DNA of 64,000 nucleotides, taken from the NCBI GenBank assembly GCA_036645955.1, contig JAVXND010000004.1, positions 37,200-101,199 of the forward strand, read 5' to 3'. Within the stretch, counting starts at the first letter, position 1. Every line of letters starts with the position of its first letter. This document shows positions 7,272 to 15,557 of this stretch, one piece after another. The notes beneath the pieces were generated by a model. It worked only from the letters and a program-made list of their open reading frames with translations, was not told the DNA's origin and made no database searches. Source of the DNA: Limiplasma sp036645955 (lineage in GTDB: Bacteria > Bacillota > Clostridia > Christensenellales > Aristaeellaceae). A program made the translations under genes and the position numbers.

Positions 7272-7820
7272 TTATTCTGCGGAAACAGGCATGACGGTGG
7301 TGCCGATTATAGCAGCCACAGGTGCGTAATTTTCGTCGTTGATGGGCGAAAAATTGAAGGCCAGGACATTGCCGCTATCCATCATGAAAACAATACCCAT
7401 GCTGTTGGCAGAGGTGAGGGTATATTCCAAGCAGGCCATACCATTGAGCTCGACCATGGCAACGTCGGTAGCGCCGTTGGCGGTATAAAATTCGCCCAGA
7501 GCGGCAAGCTCGGTAATGGGTTTGCCTTCCGCATCCATGGTGGCGGCATAGCCAATGGACATCATATTGGTCTGATCCGCATTGGCGTAGATTGCATAGG
7601 TGCCGGCTGCAGTCTGTTCTGCGGTTGCCTCAACAGCCTGTAAGCCATTGGGGAGGAAGAATTGCAGACCGAAGTCTTCAAGCTTAACAAACTCACCCTC
7701 AAGACCAGAGGCCTGCAGAGTGGCTTCATCATATGTAATGACATTGGTTTGCTCAGCCAAAGCAACGCTGGAGAAAACCAACAGCATCATGGACAGGATC
7801 AGGGAAAGAATTTTTTTCAT
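7272..7820 (-). CDS. Secreted protein of unknown function
   Basis: 182 aa. Begins MKKILSLILSMMLLVFSSVA followed by LAEQ, a classic signal peptide with an Ala-x-Ala-like cleavage site near residue 22 and no lipobox cysteine. The mature part of about 160 residues is acidic, has few charged clusters, and contains no motif I recognise. It stands alone between its own promoter (7888-7916) and terminator (7199-7234), so it is monocistronic. The perfect promoter suggests strong constitutive expression. A soluble extracellular or wall-associated protein is the most that can be said. Confidence 0.75.
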   Translation of the reverse strand: MKKILSLILSMMLLVFSSVALAEQTNVITYDEATLQASGLEGEFVKLEDFGLQFFLPNGLQAVEATAEQTAAGTYAIYANADQTNMMSIGYAATMDAEGKPITELAALGEFYTANGATDVAMVELNGMACLEYTLTSANSMGIVFMMDSGNVLAFNFSPINDENYAPVAAIIGTTVMPVSAE

Positions 7821-7887
7821 TTTGTAAAACCAACCTTTCTATTCATCGCGATTAAAAGTTTGTTAGTAGAAACTCTCAATCATTGTT

Positions 7888-7916
7888 ATTATAGAAAAAG
7901 CATTTCCATTTGTCAA
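7888..7916 (-). promoter_or_regulatory. Consensus SigA promoter of the secreted-protein gene
   Basis: On the minus strand TTGACA (7911-7916), 17 nt, TATAAT (7888-7893), about 70 bp before the start codon. Both hexamers are perfect. Confidence 0.88.
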
Positions 7917-7977
7917 CCCCTTTTTATACAAGAATGTTGCATTTTTGTGGTGCAAAATTCATAAAATTCATTGGTAT

Positions 7978-8006
7978 AGATGCATAGGAGGAAACCCCAA
8001 CCGCCC
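7978..8006 (-). repeat. Degenerate remnant of the palindromic element's flank
   Basis: GATGCATAGGAGGAAACCCC then AACCGCCC closely resembles GAATGCATAGGGGGGAAACG then CCAACCGGGC at 6773-6802. Only the flank is kept; the palindrome core is missing. It lies just after the GH65 stop codon. Confidence 0.5.
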
Positions 8007-8013
8007 AAAACAA

Positions 8014-10194
8014 TCAATACCGTTCGCTCACCTGCGTAACCTTTGCCCCCGCCTCTGTTACGCTCACTTTGTACAGCAGGTTTTGAAAGGCAAATGTAAA
8101 TTCCAAGCTCTTCCATGCTTTGGGCAGGCAGGGTTCTACACGCAATTCACCATTTTGAATGTGCATACCCCCAAAGCCCATCACCGCGCATTGCCACAGG
8201 CCGCCCATTGCGGCGGCATGTATGCCCGCTTGGGCAGAGCAGCCCTCGCGCAGGTCCACCGTCATGGCTTTTTCAAATAACCTGTACGCCTCTTCGCTGT
8301 TGCCCAGCTGTGCCGCTACAAGGCTGTGCGTGTTATAGCTCAAGGACGAATCGTGAACGCAGTGCGCTTCGTAGTAATCAAAATTGGCGGCTGCAACAGG
8401 CAGGGCATAAGCATCTGGAAATAAGGATAGCAGCGCCACCACATCCGCTTGCTTGCTCACCTGTAAGCCCTCCAGCTGTTTCATATTGTAGCGCTTTAAA
8501 ATAGCGCCCACATTCCCTTTATAGGGGGCAAGGTCTATGCAGGGCAAGGCAAGCCAGCCATCTGCTTGGGGAATCAAGCCGTTTGCGCCTGCCTCAGGCA
8601 AATACCAATGCTTCACCGCATGCGAAATTTGTGCCAGCTCCTCCTTTCTTATCAGCGCAGGCAGGTTTTTTTCCCTCCGCCTTTGCGCCGCCACAAGCGC
8701 TTGACATAAATTCCAATAGGCAAGGTGATTGGTGTATGCGTTGTTATTGCTATCCTCGCTGTATTCATCGGGGCCAATGACATGCAAAACCTCAAAGCGC
8801 TTGGCTTCTTCATTCCATTGGGCGCGCGTTGCCCAATACAGCGCGGTTTCAAGCAGCATTTCGTCCCCATAACGCTCCATAAAATCAAGATCGCCCGTAG
8901 CTTCATAATATCGGCATATGCCAAAAGCCACGTCTGCATTGATATGAATCTCGCTTTTTCCTGTTTGAATGGCAATGGGTTTGCCTGTTTGCACATCGGG
9001 TTCGCCCTCGTCAGGTGTCATTTCCCCGTCGTCAATCCACGCGCTTTCCCATGGAAACAGCGCCCCTTCACAGCCGTTTTGCTTTGCCTTTTCCCTTGCC
9101 TTGGGCAATGTAAAATAGCGATACTTTAACAAATTGCGCGCAACCTGCGGCTGTGTGTACAGCCAAGGGCAAAATAGAAACATTTCCGTATCCCAAAAGG
9201 TATGCCCCTTGTAGGCCTCCCCAGAAAGCCCTTTTGCACCGATGTTCATTCGTTCGTCCGATACGGGGGTCATAACGCGCAGATGATAGAGCGCAAAGCG
9301 CAACGCTGTTTGATCCATCGGGTTTTCGCTGTCTATGCACACGTCGTGTAAGGTCCAATATTCCTGCCATGCGGCGGCGTTTTCGCTTGCGATTTTCTCA
9401 AAGCCCTGCTTGCGGGCATTTTCCGCTGTGGCTTGCGCACAGAGGGAGCACTCCTGCGAATCCCTTCCCGTTGCAATGCCCACATACTGCGTGAGCGTGA
9501 TTTTTTCCCCTGGAAGGGCTTGCACGCCATACTTTAACCCAATGGCCGCGCGTTCCATGGCAATTTCCGTTTGCGCCTGCGAGCCTGCCAATGCGGCGGC
9601 TGTGCAAAGCGCAACGGGGATTTGGCTTTCAAGCGTGATTCCCTCAAGCCGCCAAAGCTCCTGTGCTTGAATACAGCGGCGCTCGTTGATCCTTACATGC
9701 TGTGTGCCGCTGTTGGTGGCTTGTCCATTGAGAAGCGGCGTAAGGGTCAAACTGCAAGCCTGCTGTGCTTCAAGGGTTAATTCCATGGCGCACAAATGTT
9801 GATTTGCAAGCGATACAAGCCTTCTGGCTGTACAGCGAACGCTTTGCCCCAGCTCGTTTTGCAAGGTAAAGCGCCGCGTAACCAAGCCCGTTTGTAAACA
9901 AAGCGTGCATTGATAGCTCTGCGCATCCGCCAGCACAACCGTTTTTTCATTGATGCACAAGCCCACAGAAAAGCACGCGGGAAGGTTAACAAGCTCACTC
10001 ACATCCCCCATGGGCTTATCAAAAACGCCCGCCGCAAACAAACCCTCCTGCCGCCCCATGGTTTCCCATTCGGCCGCACAGCGCATGCCAATGGCGCCAT
10101 TTCCTTGACAAAACAGCGCTTCATATTGTTTCTGTTCCTCCTCCTGCCAGCCAACCGCCTCAACACTCCATGGATGGTGAATCAGCTTGGTCAT
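8014..10194 (-). CDS. GH65 disaccharide phosphorylase (maltose/kojibiose/trehalose phosphorylase type)
   Basis: About 726 aa, typical for glycoside hydrolase family 65. It has the N-terminal beta-sandwich with QGNGAIGMR, the barrel motif KGHTFWDTEMF, the catalytic acid in VIGPDEYSE (Glu near residue 477), and the phosphate-site motif KQADVV. These enzymes split an alpha-linked glucose disaccharide with inorganic phosphate to beta-glucose-1-phosphate plus glucose in the cytoplasm. ATG 10194 is chosen: AGGGGAGGG lies 7 nt upstream, while the longer frame begins with TTG. It is last in a run of minus-strand sugar genes. The exact linkage specificity cannot be read from the sequence. Confidence 0.9.
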   Translation of the reverse strand: MTKLIHHPWSVEAVGWQEEEQKQYEALFCQGNGAIGMRCAAEWETMGRQEGLFAAGVFDKPMGDVSELVNLPACFSVGLCINEKTVVLADAQSYQCTLCLQTGLVTRRFTLQNELGQSVRCTARRLVSLANQHLCAMELTLEAQQACSLTLTPLLNGQATNSGTQHVRINERRCIQAQELWRLEGITLESQIPVALCTAAALAGSQAQTEIAMERAAIGLKYGVQALPGEKITLTQYVGIATGRDSQECSLCAQATAENARKQGFEKIASENAAAWQEYWTLHDVCIDSENPMDQTALRFALYHLRVMTPVSDERMNIGAKGLSGEAYKGHTFWDTEMFLFCPWLYTQPQVARNLLKYRYFTLPKAREKAKQNGCEGALFPWESAWIDDGEMTPDEGEPDVQTGKPIAIQTGKSEIHINADVAFGICRYYEATGDLDFMERYGDEMLLETALYWATRAQWNEEAKRFEVLHVIGPDEYSEDSNNNAYTNHLAYWNLCQALVAAQRRREKNLPALIRKEELAQISHAVKHWYLPEAGANGLIPQADGWLALPCIDLAPYKGNVGAILKRYNMKQLEGLQVSKQADVVALLSLFPDAYALPVAAANFDYYEAHCVHDSSLSYNTHSLVAAQLGNSEEAYRLFEKAMTVDLREGCSAQAGIHAAAMGGLWQCAVMGFGGMHIQNGELRVEPCLPKAWKSLEFTFAFQNLLYKVSVTEAGAKVTQVSERY

Positions 10195-10209
10195 GTTCAA
10201 ACCCTCCCC

Positions 10210-11457
10210 TTAATGATTTGCCATTTTATGTTTCGAAATAAACAATGCGCCAATTCCAACCGCTGTCAAGGCGAGCCATATCGCAAATATGCTTGACCAG
10301 CCCTGACCGTGATCCAGCATTTGACCAATCATGAACGAGGAAGCCCCCGCCGCCACATAGGAGGACGCATCCAAAAAGCCAGAAACAAAGCTCACCCTGT
10401 TTTCCCGCCAAAAGCGGAGCGGATACAGCCCGAGCAGCAGCGTGTTCACCCCATACATCAGCGTGCTGATAACCGCCAGCAATAGGATATACACGGCCGT
10501 AGAGGTACAAACGCGAAGCCATACCAAGCACAGCGCGCCAATCGCCATCATCATCCCCGCAAGCACCTCTGTTCGGAACCCTTTTTTGTTGAGCATGCCC
10601 ATGAGCAAAACGCCGAAAAAGTTAGCAACGGGGATCACAAGCAGCATAATAGAGGCGGCTCCTGCCCCTATGTGATGCTGTTCCTCCAGCATCACAGGTC
10701 CCCACAAACCAATGCTGTCCTTTACCACCCCTTGCGCCAAGCACGCCACCATTACCACCAGCAAGCCCGAGGACAGTATAAAGGGCCGCAGCTTTTGAGG
10801 TTTTTCGGCCTGCGCACCGCTTTCCTGCACCATGGTTTGAATGGTAAAGCCCGCATCCGCCGCGCTGTTTTGCCCCCACCTGCCCCAGAGCACCGCGCCC
10901 AACAGCAGCAATAACCCCGGCAGCAGGAAGGTCCATTGCCAAGGCAAAACGGAAATCAATACGCCTCCGCCGCCCATGCCCAGCAATGAGCCTGCCATAA
11001 TGGAAGTATTCAAGAACACGGCCATGGTTCCCTGCTGTTTAGGCGTAAACCATCTTGCCACAATGCGAAGCATGTTACACCATAGCAGGCTTTGCGCAAA
11101 GCCGTTCACGCTCCACAAAAGCAGCAATAGCACAGGCGTTTTCAAAAGCCCCATGCCAATATTGGAAAGCCCTGCCAAAATCACTCCGTAAAGAATCATG
11201 CGCTTGTTGTTTACATAGTCGCCCGCATAGCCGTTGATCAGCTTGCCTGCCGCATAGGTCCAATAAAAAAGCGTGCCCAATAAACCCAGCAAGGTTTTAC
11301 TGCCAGAAAAAACACCCTGCATGGAGGATAGCGCCACAGATAAATTGGTTCGCCCTAAATAAGCCAGCGCATAGAGCAGCCAGCACAGCCAGAATATTTG
11401 AAGCTGCCGCCTGCGAAGCGGCAGTGCGACAGCTTGATTGCTTTGTGGTTGATTCAC
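10210..11457 (-). CDS. MFS transporter
   Basis: About 415 aa with roughly 12 hydrophobic segments. The first helix region contains YALAYLGRTNLSVALSSMQ, the pattern seen in MFS anion/sugar-phosphate carriers (OPA-like). GTG at 11457 is the likely start because AAGGAG sits 7 nt upstream; longer frames would run into the preceding gene, which ends at 11469. It lies between the hydrolase and the GH65 gene, so it probably carries a sugar, sugar phosphate or product of this pathway. Substrate unknown. Confidence 0.8.
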   Translation of the reverse strand: MNQPQSNQAVALPLRRRQLQIFWLCWLLYALAYLGRTNLSVALSSMQGVFSGSKTLLGLLGTLFYWTYAAGKLINGYAGDYVNNKRMILYGVILAGLSNIGMGLLKTPVLLLLLWSVNGFAQSLLWCNMLRIVARWFTPKQQGTMAVFLNTSIMAGSLLGMGGGGVLISVLPWQWTFLLPGLLLLLGAVLWGRWGQNSAADAGFTIQTMVQESGAQAEKPQKLRPFILSSGLLVVMVACLAQGVVKDSIGLWGPVMLEEQHHIGAGAASIMLLVIPVANFFGVLLMGMLNKKGFRTEVLAGMMMAIGALCLVWLRVCTSTAVYILLLAVISTLMYGVNTLLLGLYPLRFWRENRVSFVSGFLDASSYVAAGASSFMIGQMLDHGQGWSSIFAIWLALTAVGIGALFISKHKMANH

Positions 11458-11468
11458 TTCAATTCTCC

Positions 11469-12299
11469 TTAGGCCTGCAATCGCAGTCCATCGTATGCGG
11501 CAAGCATGCCCATTTTTTGTGCCGCCGCACACAGCTGCGCATGGGTCAAGCCCCCATTGTGTGAAAAATGGTTGGCCGCAAATTGAGTATACTCGGTTGC
11601 ACAGCCCATGGCAAGCATGCGTTCCCGCACTTTTTTGGCATCAGGCAAGCCCATGTGATACTGGCCGTCCGCATGCATGCCCATGGTGCAATCCAAGCTT
11701 ACAATGTCTAAATGCTTGTGCTGTAAGCAATCCCACGTTTCGCTCGGAAACGCCCCTGAATCATGCGCATAAAGCAAGCTCTTTCCATCTTTTTCCACCA
11801 AATAAATCAGACATTTTTGCGCAGGATCATGCTTGGCAAGCAATGGGGTCACCCAATACCCTTCCACGGTTTGAAAGGGCACAAACTCTGTCACCTCCGA
11901 AAAAATCACGCGTTGGGTAAGGTTGGGGCTGTCGTTTTGCTCCATGGCACGCTCATACAGCCGTTTTACCTCGCCACAGCCATATACGGTCATAGGCGCT
12001 GGGTCACTGTCATGCGCATAGGGTTCGCCGCGCAAAATAAGCTCCAGCGGTTCAAAATGATCCTGATGCGCATGCGTTACAAGCACTGTGTGCACCTGCG
12101 CAAGCTTTAAGCCTCGGTATAGGCTATGCAAATAGGTATCAGGGCCAAAATCCAGCAAAAGCTGGTCATCCACCACGGCCTGTGCGCGGGTGCGAATGTC
12201 CTTGCCGCCCAATTGCGCCGCTCTTTGACAGCTTTCACAGCGGCAAAAGAGCGCAGGCCAGCCCTCTGCCGCGGCTGTTCCCAAGTAGGTAAGCTCCAT
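11469..12299 (-). CDS. MBL-fold metallo-hydrolase (PhnP-like)
   Basis: 276 aa. Starts MELTYLGTAAAEGWPALFC, carries the metallo-beta-lactamase metal motif HAHQDH at about residues 76-81, and later motifs DSGAF and CTMGM with downstream metal ligands. The CxxC in the N-terminal CRCESC is typical of PhnP-type phosphodiesterases. Two ATGs are adjacent; the second (12299) has better spacing to GGGAGGG. It sits in the alpha-glucoside cluster, where it may act on a phosphate ester, but no role is established. Confidence 0.8.
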   Translation of the reverse strand: MELTYLGTAAAEGWPALFCRCESCQRAAQLGGKDIRTRAQAVVDDQLLLDFGPDTYLHSLYRGLKLAQVHTVLVTHAHQDHFEPLELILRGEPYAHDSDPAPMTVYGCGEVKRLYERAMEQNDSPNLTQRVIFSEVTEFVPFQTVEGYWVTPLLAKHDPAQKCLIYLVEKDGKSLLYAHDSGAFPSETWDCLQHKHLDIVSLDCTMGMHADGQYHMGLPDAKKVRERMLAMGCATEYTQFAANHFSHNGGLTHAQLCAAAQKMGMLAAYDGLRLQA

Positions 12300-12327
12300 C
12301 ATGCCCTCCCCCTTTCCTTCTTTAGCG

Positions 12328-13203
12328 TTAGCCCTTTACCGCGCCGCTTGTTAAGCCCTGTATAATGTACTTTTGCGCAAATACGTACACCACCATAATG
12401 GGAAGCATGGAGAGCAGGAAGGACGCAAATGCCAGGTTATAATCAAAGGTGTACGAGGTTTTAAAATTGTATTGAAACAGCTGTAGTGTCCACATGCTTT
12501 TGGATTGGTTCAGCAGCAGCAGCGGAAGCATAAAATCATTCCAAACCGATAGGCCGTTTAGCACCAAAATGGTGGCCGTCATAGGCTTCACCAGCGGAAA
12601 AATAATGGAGGAATAGGTGCGCAATACACTACAGCCATCAATATAGGCGCTCTCCTCCAGCTCCACTGGTACAGAGTCCATATAAGCCACAAACAGAAAC
12701 ACCCCATCGCGCAAGGCAAATACCAGGTTGAGCACAATGAGTCCCCACATGTTGGACATGCCCATGGAGCTTGCAATTTTCACCAGCGGAATCATCACCA
12801 CTTGAAACGGCACAAACAAGCCAATCACGAGGTAAATATAAGAAAACCGATAAAACCTGCTGCGCCGCATGTTGCGCGAAAGCGCGTAGGACAGCGCAGG
12901 AATCACCAGCGCCATAATCGCCAGCGAACAGCAGGTAACAATCAAGGTATTGCCCAAGTAACGGAAATAATCCTGCTTTTGAATCACCTCCGCAAAATTG
13001 CCCAAATAAAACTGACTGGGAAACGAGAAGAAATTCGCCGCAGACTCCTCTCTTGTTTTGAGCGCTGTAATCACCGTGATGTACAGGGGCATGGCAATCA
13101 ATAGGCAGCCCATTCCCAAAAACAAATATTTGAAAAAAGAAGCTAGCTGATCGCGGCGAAGCTTTGTCCCTTTTTGAGCGATTTTATGCTGTACCATTGT
13201 CAT
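12328..13203 (-). CDS. ABC sugar transporter permease, MalG-like
   Basis: About 291 aa, six predicted membrane helices, and the EAA loop region around LEESAYIDGCSVLRTYSSIIFPLVKP, which docks the ATPase. Its start overlaps the stop of the upstream permease by 4 nt (ATGA at 13200-13203), implying coupled translation. Together with the MalF-like permease and the binding protein it forms an importer for an oligosaccharide. No ATPase gene is present in this cluster, so a shared MsmK-type ATPase encoded elsewhere is likely. Confidence 0.9.
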   Translation of the reverse strand: MTMVQHKIAQKGTKLRRDQLASFFKYLFLGMGCLLIAMPLYITVITALKTREESAANFFSFPSQFYLGNFAEVIQKQDYFRYLGNTLIVTCCSLAIMALVIPALSYALSRNMRRSRFYRFSYIYLVIGLFVPFQVVMIPLVKIASSMGMSNMWGLIVLNLVFALRDGVFLFVAYMDSVPVELEESAYIDGCSVLRTYSSIIFPLVKPMTATILVLNGLSVWNDFMLPLLLLNQSKSMWTLQLFQYNFKTSYTFDYNLAFASFLLSMLPIMVVYVFAQKYIIQGLTSGAVKG

Positions 13204-14093
13204 TCCCCCTTCCTGCGTGATGATTTGAATTGAAAAAAGGATACCAAGCACACCAGCGCAAAAATGACAACGGATTGGGTAATGGCGTAGCTAAACCTTG
13301 TATTCACAAAGGCGTTTTCATAAATCAAAAAGGCGATGGATTGCGTAGAGCCAGCCGGCCCGCCGCTGGTCATGACCATGATATAATCATAAACCGTCAA
13401 GCCTTCCTTGGTTACCAAAATAATGCACACGCTGAGCACGGGCATAAGCAGAGGCAATGTAATCTTAAAAAAACGATGGATTGCATTTGCGCCGTCAATT
13501 TCAGCGGCTTCATATAAATCCCCGGAAATGTTCTGCATGCCTGCAATCAGCAATACCATCGGTATGGAAACGCTTTTCCACACATGTACAAACAAAATAC
13601 CCCATATGGCTGTAGAGGAGCTGGATAAAATATTTTTGCTTAACCAATCAATTTCAAGCGCCTTGCCAAGCACGGGAATTGCGCGGTAATACAGCTCGTT
13701 AAATACCAAGCCGATGGTAATCAGGCTAAGCGTAGCGGGAAAAAAGAAAGCGGCGCGAAAAAAAGTTTGCCTCTTGATTTTGGAGCATAAAAGCACTGCA
13801 AGCAACAGCGCAATCACATTGACCGCAATCACCAAAATCACCGTATACTCCACCGTAAAGCCAAGCGCGTTTTTAAACACACGGTCGCTAAACAGCTTCG
13901 CATAATTTTTGAAAGCCACAAAGTCATAGGTTTTGGCATATCCATTCCAGTTGGTAAAGCTGTAATACAAGCCATAAACCACCGAAAACACAAAAAACAC
14001 GGTATACAGCACAAGCGGCGGCAGTGTAAACGCCAAATAAGTACCGCGCCCCGCACGCATGGGGCTTTTGTTTCGTTTGGGAGCCTCCGTCAT
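13200..14093 (-). CDS. ABC sugar transporter permease, MalF-like
   Basis: About 297 aa with six hydrophobic helices and the EAA-loop sequence YEAAEIDGANAIHRFFKITL near residue 210. ATG 14093 is preceded by GGAGGG with 8 nt spacing; the longer frame extends into the intergenic gap. Partner of the MalG-like permease downstream. It lies 107 bp after the binding-protein gene, the usual binding protein-permease-permease order of the CUT1 family. Confidence 0.9.
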   Translation of the reverse strand: MTEAPKRNKSPMRAGRGTYLAFTLPPLVLYTVFFVFSVVYGLYYSFTNWNGYAKTYDFVAFKNYAKLFSDRVFKNALGFTVEYTVILVIAVNVIALLLAVLLCSKIKRQTFFRAAFFFPATLSLITIGLVFNELYYRAIPVLGKALEIDWLSKNILSSSSTAIWGILFVHVWKSVSIPMVLLIAGMQNISGDLYEAAEIDGANAIHRFFKITLPLLMPVLSVCIILVTKEGLTVYDYIMVMTSGGPAGSTQSIAFLIYENAFVNTRFSYAITQSVVIFALVCLVSFFQFKSSRRKGE

Positions 14094-14200
14094 GAGTTGC
14101 TCCCTCCTTTCAAAAAGGGCGGATACCCCAATGGTGGAGTATCCGCCCCGCAAATCAAATCAGTGATGGGGCAATGTTGTTTTGGTCAGCCTCATTCCCA

Positions 14201-15427
14201 TTACTGGTTGTAGCTATCCAAAATCAAGGTGTTCAGGTTTTCCAGCCAAGCATCCACATTGCCGTTGTCAATCAGCTCTTGGTTCAAGTTGCCATAGGTT
14301 CCGCCAAAGCCCGCAGGCCAGCTGTTGGCAGGCACGGAAATGGTTTTGCCCGTTTGAATGTAATTCACAAACATGTCATCAAACTCAGCCTTGTTAAACG
14401 CAACGCCCTTGATGGCGGAAGGTGTGCCGTCGTAATCGGAAAACTTCTGTGCGTTTTCGGGGTTGCAGCAGAATTCCACAAACTTCTTGGCCGCTTCAGG
14501 GTATTGCGTGGTTGCGCTGATGGAGAAGGCGGTATCCACGTTAATGCCCAAGCGATCTGTAACCGCATCGGTGCCAAAGTCGGGGTAGCGGAACATGGCA
14601 AACGCAAGCGCCGGATTGTTCTTCACAATTTCGGGATATGCGAAGGTACCAGAGAAGAACATCGCCGCTTTGCCGTTGGCAAAGTCCGCAATGGATTGCT
14701 CGTAGCCTGTGCCGAGGTTGTCTTCTTGACCATAGGTGCGAAGCTTCACAATGGTTTCAGCCATCAAGCGAAGCTCGGCGGAATCCTGCGCGGTGGTTTC
14801 GCCTGCGCCGATTTTTTCAAACAGACCCACGGGATCTGCCAGCATGGTTACGCTGGCACGATCGCAAAACTGGCGAACCGTCCATACGTCCTTGTCGGGG
14901 AAGGTGAAGGGGGTCACACCCGCCGCTTTAAACTTTTCGCAAACTGCGTAAAGCTCATCAATGGTGGTAGGCACGGTTACGCCCTCTTTTTCAAACAGCT
15001 CAAGGTTGTAATACACACCCAGCATGTTGAGCGACAGCGGAATGGAATAAGCCTTTCCATCCAGCAGGCTCAATGCAAGAATGCCGTCATCCACGTTTTC
15101 AAGCATTTTTTCGCCAGTCAAATCCATGATAAAGCCAGCCTTCACTTGCTCGCGGAAAGCCGCCTCCAAGGGAAAGGTGCTGAACACATCAGGAACCTGC
15201 TCGGAAGCCATACGCGTCATCAGTACGGTTTCAGCATCGGGCACATTGGTATGCTCAATTTTGATGTCGGGGTTGAGCTTTTCAAACTCTGCAATCAGCG
15301 CCTCGTAATAGTCGTTTCCCTCGTCCTTCATTTGAAAGAACTCGATGGTTACAGGCTCTGCAAACGCCGCAGACATTGCTGTCAGGCACAGCACCAAGGC
15401 AAGTACCACGCTCCATACCTTTTTCAT
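14201..15427 (-). CDS. Extracellular sugar-binding protein of the ABC importer
   Basis: 408 aa. Signal peptide MKKVWSVVLALVLCLTAMSA then AFAEP, with a SPase I-type site and no lipobox cysteine, which is unusual for Gram-positive binding proteins (see findings). The mature part has the SBP_bac_1 layout: N-terminal PVTIEFFQM strand, the VPDVFSTFP region, and a C-terminal segment with repeated Asn/Trp typical of sugar-contacting loops. AAAGGAGGA precedes ATG 15427. It delivers an alpha-glucoside, judging from its neighbours GH65 and GH13. Confidence 0.88.
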   Translation of the reverse strand: MKKVWSVVLALVLCLTAMSAAFAEPVTIEFFQMKDEGNDYYEALIAEFEKLNPDIKIEHTNVPDAETVLMTRMASEQVPDVFSTFPLEAAFREQVKAGFIMDLTGEKMLENVDDGILALSLLDGKAYSIPLSLNMLGVYYNLELFEKEGVTVPTTIDELYAVCEKFKAAGVTPFTFPDKDVWTVRQFCDRASVTMLADPVGLFEKIGAGETTAQDSAELRLMAETIVKLRTYGQEDNLGTGYEQSIADFANGKAAMFFSGTFAYPEIVKNNPALAFAMFRYPDFGTDAVTDRLGINVDTAFSISATTQYPEAAKKFVEFCCNPENAQKFSDYDGTPSAIKGVAFNKAEFDDMFVNYIQTGKTISVPANSWPAGFGGTYGNLNQELIDNGNVDAWLENLNTLILDSYNQ

Positions 15428-15481
15428 TGAAAATCCTCCTTTTATTTACCGACGCGCTCTTTGCGTCTTGTTGATGGGTTC

Positions 15482-15510
15482 ATTATAAAATATCGGCCGC
15501 CGCTATGACA
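15482..15510 (-). promoter_or_regulatory. Putative regulated promoter of the sugar importer operon
   Basis: On the minus strand TATAAT (15482-15487) with TGTCAT (15505-15510) 17 nt upstream. The poor -35 fits a promoter that needs the adjacent AraC-type regulator. Confidence 0.5.
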
Positions 15511-15557
15511 CACGGAAACTGACTTGCTTGCATGTAAGAAAACTTACTTTCGGTTTT

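Noticed and set aside
14174..15430. 418-residue frame antisense to the sugar-binding protein gene
   Set aside because: It runs opposite a gene with a clear signal peptide and family motifs; the composition (His/Gln/Arg-rich) is that of a shadow frame.
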